Source of the DNA: Chitinophaga pinensis
GTDB taxonomy: Bacteria > Bacteroidota > Bacteroidia > SXHM01
NCBI GenBank assembly: GCA_945889235.1
Contig: CAMDBK010000158.1
Coordinates: 1 to 7,155 of the forward strand
Direction: 5' to 3'
DNA: 7,155 nucleotides
Shown here: positions 1 through 5,594 of the stretch, piece by piece
Position numbering within the stretch: position 1 is the first letter of the stretch
How the letters are laid out: each line of letters starts with the position of its first letter
Notes under the pieces: model-generated
Database searches by the model: none
The model's input: only the letters and a program-made list of their open reading frames with translations
Told to the model about the DNA's origin: nothing
Position numbers and translations under genes: made by a program

Positions 1-57
1 GTTCTACTTATTTAAATTGCATAGATGCATTAGTGTATTTCGCAAACTATCTTAAGT

Positions 58-897
58 CTATCTGCTTCTTGATAGTTGAAAGGCTCCATAATAGCTATCT
101 ATATCAGCTTCGGTAATTTCTGTCGTTTTATATTTTTCTGTTTTTACTAATGGATATTTTTTATCAATTACTGGTTTATTAAATTCCTTGTTAAAAAAAA
201 ATTTTGTATCTACTTCATAACTTTCCACTTCATTTCGTTCTTTAATATATCTAGTAAATAAAGGAGTTGCATCTTTATGCATGATACCACCTTGAAAAAC
301 AGGGCGTGTTTCTGAAGAGACATTTTTATAAGAGCCGTGAAGAGTTTTGTCTAGATATACAATTAAATCACCCGCCTTGACATAAATGGGAAGAAATTCT
401 TTCTCTAAACGTGTTCTTAAATGTTCATAAGGCCATTTTGCAAACATGGGCCTTGGATCAGTAAAAAGTTTATGGCTTTTTGGAATAACATATAATGCAC
501 CATTATCAGCTGTTATATCAACTAACGGAACCCAGCATTGGCGGTATTGAATTTTTTCCTCATCGTGCATGCTGTCATCTCTATGTATAAGACTTTCATG
601 ATTTTGGCCTGGATTTTTTACAATAAAAAGAGCAACAGGGAATTTCCAATCCTTAAATAAATTTTGCAAATAAGGGTTAACCAAATCCGTTATCTTTTCA
701 GAAATAGTGAACCCGTTACCAATTGGCAAGTCATATAGGCTATTCCAGCAACCTATTATTTTCTCTTTATGATTCTCTTTATACAGATTAAGAAGATACT
801 CAATTTCATTCTTAGGAATAAAATTGGGAATAACAACAAATCCTTTGTCATTAATTTCTTCCTCTAATTTTGAATCGATAAACGTTGCAGCTAACAT
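58..897 (-). CDS. PhyH-family Fe(II)/2-oxoglutarate dioxygenase, divergent HRDD type
   Basis: A 279-residue cytosolic oxygenase of the phytanoyl-CoA dioxygenase (PhyH) superfamily. Such enzymes couple 2-oxoglutarate decarboxylation to oxidation of a small molecule; the substrate here is unknown. Visible parts: N-terminal GFVVIPNF (19-26), typical of PhyH starts; iron ligands H105 and D107 (motif HRDD); core strands CWVPLVD (121-127) and NGALYVIPKSH (132-142); distal iron ligand H187 in LHGSYKN; 2-oxoglutarate-binding R198. It is the outlier of the window: the six other PhyH proteins have HQD. Its C-terminus (about 220-279, ending TEADIDSYYGAFQ then SRSR) also differs from the tail they share. 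Its pocket segment RP-x5-WPYE (149-158) resembles those of the 4709-5590 and 5595-6515 proteins. No TAnnTTTG box lies in the 51-base gap upstream, so it is probably co-transcribed with 949-1791. The ATG at 897 follows an A/T-rich leader without a Shine-Dalgarno sequence. Family assignment is firm; substrate unknown. Confidence 0.93.
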   Translation of the reverse strand: MLAATFIDSKLEEEINDKGFVVIPNFIPKNEIEYLLNLYKENHKEKIIGCWNSLYDLPIGNGFTISEKITDLVNPYLQNLFKDWKFPVALFIVKNPGQNHESLIHRDDSMHDEEKIQYRQCWVPLVDITADNGALYVIPKSHKLFTDPRPMFAKWPYEHLRTRLEKEFLPIYVKAGDLIVYLDKTLHGSYKNVSSETRPVFQGGIMHKDATPLFTRYIKERNEVESYEVDTKFFFNKEFNKPVIDKKYPLVKTEKYKTTEITEADIDSYYGAFQLSRSR

Positions 898-948
898 GGT
901 TGTTTAATTATTATTTTATCTGATTGCAAGTTGCTAATTTAATATTTT

Positions 949-1791
949 TTAGGCATTCATCTCTTCTTTTCTTTTTTGTTTTTCATGTTGTATAAGATAT
1001 GCTAACTCTGTGGTACTTAAAAAGGGAGAGAGATATTCAAATTCTTTTATTAAATCACCAAAAAGAGGTCTTTCACCCACATTGTAGTACCGCTGAAAAA
1101 AATCATCAGGCATACTAAATTCCTCAATTTTTCCACTGCTATTTCTATGAAAAAATACTAGTTCAGCATCTTTTGGTATTAACCCGTAAGCAATAACCAA
1201 CCGCTCTTTATCCGTTTTATTAGGCGAGGAAGCATGTATTACTGCATGGTTTAAAATAAATGCTTGCCCGGATTTCATTGGCACAGTTATCATGTTATCC
1301 AATAGCAGTTGCTCATTGTCATGATAACAAAAAGGAATATTTGGGCTTCTAAGAAAATCAAAGAACAAATGACTTCCGGGCAAAACTCTTAACGCCCCAT
1401 TCTCTTCAGAGGTATCGATAGTTGGCACCCAAATAGTGGCTGAGTAAAACTTTGATTCATCTACCACACTCCAATCCTGATGAACCCCTACTTTGCCTGC
1501 TTCTCCTGGGGATTTGCACAAAAATGTGCTGCCTAAAATCTTGTAATCGGTAAATATTTTTGACATCGCACTATCAAAAATTTTTTTTGTATGGTCAAAA
1601 ATTTCTTGCTTGAATGTATCATCTGAACTAAATGCTGCAGAATAAAATCCTTTAGGTAATTCAGAATGTAAGTCATAGAATTTTTTGCCAATAGCCGATG
1701 CCTCATCAGCACTTATAAAATCAATAACTACATAGCCATCGCGGTCAAACAGGTATTGAGTTTCCTTATTTTTAAAAATACTTGGTTTCAT
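949..1791 (-). CDS. PhyH-family Fe(II)/2-oxoglutarate dioxygenase, HQDW sub-group
   Basis: A 280-residue PhyH-superfamily oxygenase and the first gene of a minus-strand pair (this gene, then 58-897). The N-terminal DGYVVIDFI (18-26) is a family-typical opening. The catalytic set is complete: H104 and D106 in VHQDW, distal H186 in IHASSPN, and 2-oxoglutarate-binding R197. The core reads WVPTID (121-126) and ENGALRVLPGSH (130-141). HQDW, PGSHLFF and the later FFH (213-215) place it with the 2018-2827 and 6460-7155 proteins. A C-terminal module (about 223-268: FSMPDDFF, then GERP, then STTEL) is shared with most paralogues here and is not part of the minimal PhyH fold. The last residues, KQKRKEEMNA, are very charged. 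The 226-base region upstream is shared divergently with 2018-2827; no perfect -7 box was found on the minus strand there, so its promoter is unresolved. Substrate unknown. Confidence 0.94.
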   Translation of the reverse strand: MKPSIFKNKETQYLFDRDGYVVIDFISADEASAIGKKFYDLHSELPKGFYSAAFSSDDTFKQEIFDHTKKIFDSAMSKIFTDYKILGSTFLCKSPGEAGKVGVHQDWSVVDESKFYSATIWVPTIDTSEENGALRVLPGSHLFFDFLRSPNIPFCYHDNEQLLLDNMITVPMKSGQAFILNHAVIHASSPNKTDKERLVIAYGLIPKDAELVFFHRNSSGKIEEFSMPDDFFQRYYNVGERPLFGDLIKEFEYLSPFLSTTELAYLIQHEKQKRKEEMNA

Positions 1792-1977
1792 TGAATCCTA
1801 AACTCTAGAAGATAAAAGAATGTAAGTTTTCTTAAGAATTGGAGACCTTAAAATTAGATAATTGAACGGGGATTATCAATTTTTTCAAAAATTTCTTGTA
1901 TAAAATTTATTATTAATAATAGATTCATTTTTTTAGTGAACAAATATTACAACGTAACAATAACTGAAATTGCTTAT

Positions 1978-1985
1978 TACCTTTG
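1978..1985 (+). promoter_or_regulatory. Bacteroidota-type -7 box upstream of 2018-2827
   Basis: TACCTTTG matches the Bacteroidota primary-sigma -7 consensus TAnnTTTG exactly. It lies 32 bases before the ATG at 2018, which would leave a leader of about 25 bases. No TTG occurs at the expected -33 position about 17-21 bases upstream, so the promoter is either weak or helped by an activator. The rest of the 226-base divergent region (1792-2017) is AT-rich. It contains only one-mismatch minus-strand boxes (1886-1893 and 1941-1948), no reading frame and no stable hairpin that I can see. Confidence 0.5.
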
Positions 1986-2017
1986 AAAAAAATTTCTAAT
2001 TTCTGACGAAAACTAAA

Positions 2018-2827
2018 ATGTTTAAAGATATTGATATTTTTAATCAAGTTAAGCAATATGGTTTTGCATTAATTGATGCCAAGTTAATAGCTGAAACAGA
2101 TAAATTAAATTCATATATAGTTGATAATTTTACACTTAATGTTTCTGATTTTTATTACAGTTTACTTGAAAATAATTTTGAGCAAAATAAAGTAATAGAA
2201 AAGACCTTAATAAAAATTTTAAATCCATTTTATCAAAATTTCTTCACAGAAATTAAGGTATTGAATCAATCATTTCTTTCAAAACCAGCCCATACAAAAG
2301 AAGAGTTGTTCCTTCATCAGGACTGGAGTTATACAGATAATGAGCAATATTCTTCATATAATTTATGGATTCCTTTAACAGATATATCGGAAGAAAATGG
2401 AGCTATGTTTTTTATACCCGGAAGCCATTTGTGGTTTGACAATATCATTTCAGCTTCTTTGCCAACTGCCAGAATTGTAACAAGTAAGTTTCTGAGCAGC
2501 AAAATTCATACTGTTAAAATAAAAAGAGGTCAGGTACTTATTTTTCACCCGTCAGTTTTTCATGGATCTTTTCCTAATTTTTCACAGCATAACAGAATAG
2601 TGGTTACAGCAACAATTTTACAAAAGAATGCTCCGTTCCTTTATTTTCACCAAAGTGAGATTAAAGATGAAGTAAAGGTATTTTCTTTAGAAAAAGATAC
2701 CTTTTTAAAAGATTTAAAAATGCTTGCTATGGGTGGACAACCAGCTTCAACTGAAATAAAACGGATGAAATATTTACACAGTATTATTACTGAACAAGAA
2801 CTTAAGCTAAAAATACTTGCTCAATAA
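2018..2827 (+). CDS. PhyH-family Fe(II)/2-oxoglutarate dioxygenase, HQDW sub-group
   Basis: A 269-residue PhyH-superfamily oxygenase and the shortest complete PhyH protein here. Its N-terminus is compact, reaching YGFALID by residues 14-20. Iron ligands are H100 and D102 (LHQDW) and H182 (FHGSFPN); R193 (HNRIVV) is the expected 2-oxoglutarate anchor. The core strands are LWIPLTD (116-122) and ENGAMFFIPGSH (126-137). It is closest by motif to 949-1791 and 6460-7155 (HQDW, PGSHLWF, LYFH), and carries the shared C-terminal module (about 222-265: FSLEKDTF, GGQP, then TEQEL). It stands alone on its strand, divergent from 949-1791 and convergent with 2831-3712, with 3 bases between the two stop codons. 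The ATG follows AAAACTAAA, an A-rich Bacteroidota-style initiation region. The HQDW group is therefore scattered over three transcription units, which points to duplication and rearrangement, not one tandem array. Substrate unknown. Confidence 0.94.
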   Translation: MFKDIDIFNQVKQYGFALIDAKLIAETDKLNSYIVDNFTLNVSDFYYSLLENNFEQNKVIEKTLIKILNPFYQNFFTEIKVLNQSFLSKPAHTKEELFLHQDWSYTDNEQYSSYNLWIPLTDISEENGAMFFIPGSHLWFDNIISASLPTARIVTSKFLSSKIHTVKIKRGQVLIFHPSVFHGSFPNFSQHNRIVVTATILQKNAPFLYFHQSEIKDEVKVFSLEKDTFLKDLKMLAMGGQPASTEIKRMKYLHSIITEQELKLKILAQ

Positions 2828-2828
2828 A

Positions 2829-2850
2829 AGTTATGACCAGTAATATAACT
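2829..2850. terminator. possible bidirectional terminator at the convergent gene ends
   Basis: A perfect 6-base inverted repeat, AGTTAT (2829-2834) and ATAACT (2845-2850), surrounds a 10-base loop. It covers the 3-base gap between the two convergent stop codons and the last codons of 2831-3712. On the plus strand the stem is followed by CTTTATT, on the minus strand by TTTATTG, so either transcript would have a short U-containing tail. The stem is AT-rich and weak. The position is right for a shared terminator, but folding strength is marginal. Confidence 0.3.
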
Positions 2851-3712
2851 CTTTATTGTCTTTAGAGAAATTCAAAAATCCGCCAAAGGTAATTCTGGGA
2901 ACACTGCCTTTTATGTCTTCAACCCTATGCCAGATAGGTCCGCCAGAAAATACAAGTATATCACCAGCCTTGGGTTTTACAGCAAAACTTTTTAAATCTT
3001 TAACATAGATTGGGTTATTCTGGTCGTCTATAACAAACTCATTGTTTTCAGGACTTTCTTTTCTTTTTACCTGTTCCCACATCATATCATATATAGTTAA
3101 TTCACCACCCTCATTCGGTTGTTGTAAAACAACAAAGTAGCTTAACTGGTCGTTCATATCAATATCATTCTTTATAAGAGAATAATAGAACATGGATTGT
3201 GCCTGAAAAAGGTTCCCGCAGTGAACATGTAGTCCACCCATATTAGGATAAAATATTCTGAATGTACCCGGGGCAACTTCCTTATCTTTTATTTTATTTA
3301 TCGGAATGCTAACAGAATAATTTTTTGAAACATTTTTAAAAAACAAATCAAGTTTGTCCGTAAGAACTTTTATTTCCTCTTTATTGTTTTTGTATTTAAT
3401 AAACAAATCTAATTTTGAATAATAAGCATCCAGTCGTTCCTCTATATCAGTAATAACTGCAAAAGGAGCAGGAAATATTTTTCCTGAAGGGGTGGGCATA
3501 AATTCCTCTTCAGTTAATGTTTCTAAAAAATTCTTAATTCCATTGACCTCATTTGCAGTAAAAACATCTTTTATTATAAAGCCTGCTATAACTTTACTTT
3601 TAATTTGATGCACTAAATCACCAACTTTATCAATACTTGAGAACGGAAGTTCAATAAAATTAAAAAATATTTCATCACCATATATACGTTCAGAATCTGA
3701 CATAGAGAACAT
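2831..3712 (-). CDS. BesD/HalB-like Fe(II)/2-oxoglutarate enzyme with HxG motif, candidate radical halogenase
   Basis: A 293-residue Fe(II)/2-oxoglutarate enzyme from a different branch than its PhyH neighbours. The C-terminal half holds the jelly-roll core: GGLHVHCGN (159-167), LSYFVVLQQP (190-199), GGELTIYDM (202-210), GDILVFSGGPIWHRV (250-264) and a GGFL...YYWS ending (277-293). H262 is the distal iron ligand, and R273, 11 residues later, the likely 2-oxoglutarate anchor. The proximal motif has no Asp or Glu. Read as H164-C165-G166 it is the HxG form known from the halogenases BesD, WelO5 and AdeV, where chloride fills the open iron site; read as H162-V163-H164 it would be a rare HxH. From memory, the LSYF...GGEL...YYWS pattern resembles the BesD/HalB family acting on free amino acids; I could not align it. 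About 30 extra residues (213-242) lie between the ligands compared with BesD. The N-terminal 130 residues are mostly helical by appearance. M4 is an alternative start. Halogenation is a hypothesis; an unusual hydroxylase is the alternative. Confidence 0.85.
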   Translation of the reverse strand: MFSMSDSERIYGDEIFFNFIELPFSSIDKVGDLVHQIKSKVIAGFIIKDVFTANEVNGIKNFLETLTEEEFMPTPSGKIFPAPFAVITDIEERLDAYYSKLDLFIKYKNNKEEIKVLTDKLDLFFKNVSKNYSVSIPINKIKDKEVAPGTFRIFYPNMGGLHVHCGNLFQAQSMFYYSLIKNDIDMNDQLSYFVVLQQPNEGGELTIYDMMWEQVKRKESPENNEFVIDDQNNPIYVKDLKSFAVKPKAGDILVFSGGPIWHRVEDIKGSVPRITFGGFLNFSKDNKELYYWS

Positions 3713-3742
3713 TGTTTATGACATACATCATCGATAATTTTG
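3712..3742 (+). promoter_or_regulatory. Bacteroidota-type promoter of the 3813-7155 operon
   Basis: TTG at 3712-3714 and TAATTTTG at 3735-3742 are 20 bases apart. This fits the Bacteroidota -33/-7 promoter pattern (TTG, about 19 bases, TAnnTTTG) with both elements intact. Transcription would start near 3749 and give a leader of roughly 65 bases before the ATG at 3813. The -33 element overlaps the start codon of the divergent gene 2831-3712, so the two promoters probably interfere. It is the best-supported promoter in the window and the only clear one for the four-gene operon. Confidence 0.6.
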
Positions 3743-3751
3743 CCAAACTTA
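3735..3751. repeat. 17-base near-palindrome made of two opposed -7 boxes
   Basis: TAATTTTG, a single C, then CAAACTTA: the arms are complementary at 7 of 8 positions. The left arm is the plus-strand -7 box and the right arm is the minus-strand one. The symmetry may follow simply from two opposed boxes, or it may be an operator for a dimeric regulator controlling both directions. Confidence 0.4.
3744..3751 (-). promoter_or_regulatory. Bacteroidota-type -7 box upstream of 2831-3712
   Basis: On the minus strand this reads TAAGTTTG, an exact TAnnTTTG match. It lies 31 bases before the ATG at 3712, nearly the same spacing as the box before 2018-2827 (32 bases). No TTG is present at the expected -33 position, so it looks weaker than the opposed plus-strand promoter one base away. 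Confidence 0.5.
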
Positions 3752-3775
3752 ATTAAATTTAGGCTTTTAAATAGA

Positions 3776-3788
3776 CCCTTTATTAGGG
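3776..3788. repeat. short GC-containing inverted repeat in the operon leader
   Basis: CCCT (3776-3779) and AGGG (3785-3788) flank a 5-base loop, 24 bases before the ATG at 3813. If transcription starts near 3749, this would be a small hairpin in the mRNA leader. At 4 base pairs it may be chance; the GC-rich arms stand out in an otherwise very AT-rich region. Confidence 0.25.
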
Positions 3789-3812
3789 CTTGTTTGTCAT
3801 TTATATACTATT

Positions 3813-4709
3813 ATGGAACGGGTAAAACCAATTTTTAAAGACGATAAGTATCAACATGATTTTGAACAAAATGGATTTGTCACCCTACCAATGCTCAATA
3901 ATGTACAAGTGGATGAGTTAAACAGTTTTTTTGCAAGTACGCAAAAACAACATGAAACAGTTGCGAATCTTCACCATACAACAACAGATACTGAAAACAT
4001 TGAATTGATAAATTTGGTTGATAAAAAAATTAAATCAATTTTTTTACCAGAATTAGATAAAGTTCTATGCAATTTTAAAGCATTGGTAGGATGTTTTCAT
4101 ATTAAAGAAACTGGTTCGGGATCAGCTACAGGTACACATCAGGATCCTACGTTTGTCGATGAGTTAAAATATACCAGCGCAAATGTATGGGTGGCTTTGC
4201 AGGATATCGATAAAAATAATGGCAGCCTTTATTTTATAGCAGGTTCCAATCATGCGGTCTCATCATTAAGAGTTGTTCCTCAATTTCCGCCTTACTACCA
4301 AAGCTTTCATGATTCATTACTTCAAATGGCTACTCATGTTCCCTTAAAAAAAGGGGAAGCAGTTATTTTTAATAATTCAGTTATACATGGGGCAACTGAA
4401 AATCTTTCAAACCACATAAGGTTGGCTGCCACTTTATTGGTTTGTTCTGAACAAGCTGAATGGTTGTTGTATTATAAAGAAAAAAATGCACCTACTGACA
4501 GGGTAGAAAAATATCATTTAAATTTAGATACTTTTATTTCTATGCCTAAAGGGGGAAGGCCAAATATGCAGATGTTTCAGGAATATTTAACGTATGATTT
4601 TCCACAAATAACAAAAAGAGATTTTATAGAAAGAACGAATAAAAATTCAGTAAACGTGTTGAGCTATTTTCAAAAGATAAAAAAATTCATTTCTATTCGT
4701 ACAATCTAA
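3813..4709 (+). CDS. PhyH-family Fe(II)/2-oxoglutarate dioxygenase, first gene of four-gene operon
   Basis: A 298-residue PhyH-superfamily oxygenase opening the plus-strand operon. N-terminal NGFVTLPML (20-28) is family-typical. The active site is complete: H109 and D111 (THQDP), H192 (IHGATEN) and R203 (HIRLAA). The core reads VWVALQD (125-131) and NNGSLYFIAGSNH (135-147). That last motif has one extra residue against the usual GSH, a deviation not seen in the paralogues. HQD-x-x-FVDE and WVALQD group it with 4709-5590 and 5595-6515. Its pocket segment, LRVVPQFPPYYQSF (152-165), is a degenerate form of their RP...SYPWxYE. The shared C-terminal module spans about 238-275 (DTFI, GGRP, then TKRDF). 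A basic tail of about 20 residues follows, with IKKF and SIR, possibly an amphipathic docking helix. The stop codon overlaps the next start by one base (TAATG), implying translational coupling. Confidence 0.94.
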   Translation: MERVKPIFKDDKYQHDFEQNGFVTLPMLNNVQVDELNSFFASTQKQHETVANLHHTTTDTENIELINLVDKKIKSIFLPELDKVLCNFKALVGCFHIKETGSGSATGTHQDPTFVDELKYTSANVWVALQDIDKNNGSLYFIAGSNHAVSSLRVVPQFPPYYQSFHDSLLQMATHVPLKKGEAVIFNNSVIHGATENLSNHIRLAATLLVCSEQAEWLLYYKEKNAPTDRVEKYHLNLDTFISMPKGGRPNMQMFQEYLTYDFPQITKRDFIERTNKNSVNVLSYFQKIKKFISIRTI

Positions 4710-5590
4710 TGACAGCTTTGTTTAAATCACCAACTTTACAAAAAGAACTTGAACAAAATGGTTTTGTGAAGGTACCTTTATTGTCTAAAGTAGAAGTTGC
4801 CGAATTAATGACTGCATACCAAAGTGTGGCTCTGGAGCACGAAAAAATTAATATTCCGTATATCACAACCAGTCATTCTAATAATTCAAATCTTATAACT
4901 TTTGTAGACAATGTTTTGCAGAAAGTAATGGCACCAGCCATCAATAATTATCTAATTAACTATAACTTACTTTTTGGTAATTACCTTATTAAAATACCTG
5001 GTAATGCATCTGAAACTTCACCACACCAGGATATAACCTTTGTTGACGAATCAAAATTCACATCTGTAAATATTTGGGTAGCACTTCAAGATACTAACCG
5101 AGAAAATGGTTGTATGTATTTTTTAAAAGGAAGCCATAATCTGATGCCCACTTTAAGACCTACACATAGTTATCCATGGCCGTATGAAAAAGTTACTGAT
5201 GAAATAAAACAACGAGTGGAAGCCTTTCCGGCAAAAGCAGGTGAAGCATTTATTTTTAATCATGCAATCATTCATGGCTCGTATTCAAATAGTTCAACAC
5301 AACCGAGGATAGCAGCAGTAATGGCTGCTTATAATAAAGAAGCTGAACTCTTACATTATTATCTTCCTGAGGGGGAAAAGAATAACCTTCAGAAATATAA
5401 AATGACAAAAGATGCATTTTTATATTTTGTAAAAAGTCAACCTCCAGCTAAAGGCATTTTTCTTAAACAAACCTATTTTGAATTTAAACAATTAAGTCAA
5501 AAACAATTTATATCATTGACAAAAGAAAGAAAAGGAATAAGCAACTTGGTTAATTCGGTATCAGAATTTTTTAAAAGGGATGAATTATAG
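4709..5590 (+). CDS. PhyH-family Fe(II)/2-oxoglutarate dioxygenase, second gene of operon
   Basis: A 293-residue PhyH-superfamily oxygenase, the close paralogue of the following gene. N-terminal NGFVKVPLL (17-25). Iron ligands are H106, D108 (PHQDI) and H189 (IHGSYSN); R200 (QPRIAA) is the 2-oxoglutarate anchor. The core reads IWVALQD (122-128) and ENGCMYFLKGSH (132-143). The pocket segment LRPTHSYPWPYE (149-160) is nearly that of the next protein, and the two genes share an exact 19-base DNA match over the FLKGSH codons (5120-5138 and 6018-6036). After the core come HYYLPEG (216-222), the shared C-terminal module (about 232-272) and a short tail with EFFKRDEL. Start and preceding stop overlap as TAATG, which fixes the ATG at 4709. 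It probably arose by duplication with its neighbour and then diverged. Substrate unknown. Confidence 0.94.
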   Translation: MTALFKSPTLQKELEQNGFVKVPLLSKVEVAELMTAYQSVALEHEKINIPYITTSHSNNSNLITFVDNVLQKVMAPAINNYLINYNLLFGNYLIKIPGNASETSPHQDITFVDESKFTSVNIWVALQDTNRENGCMYFLKGSHNLMPTLRPTHSYPWPYEKVTDEIKQRVEAFPAKAGEAFIFNHAIIHGSYSNSSTQPRIAAVMAAYNKEAELLHYYLPEGEKNNLQKYKMTKDAFLYFVKSQPPAKGIFLKQTYFEFKQLSQKQFISLTKERKGISNLVNSVSEFFKRDEL

Positions 5591-5594
5591 ACTA

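Noticed and set aside
18..29. TGCAT-AG-ATGCA palindrome downstream of the 58-897 gene
   Set aside because: The two-base loop is too small for an RNA hairpin, and no T-run follows on the minus strand. It could be a chance palindrome; the window edge prevents any judgement of context.
1886..1893. AATTTTTG on the minus strand as -7 box for the 949-1791 gene
   Set aside because: It has one mismatch to TAnnTTTG, no TTG at -33 and a distance of about 95 bases to the start codon. Such one-off matches are expected by chance in this AT content.
5576..5587. C-terminal RDEL of the 4709-5590 protein, like an endoplasmic-reticulum retention signal
   Set aside because: The promoters and compact operon show a bacterial source, where this signal has no role; it is coincidence.
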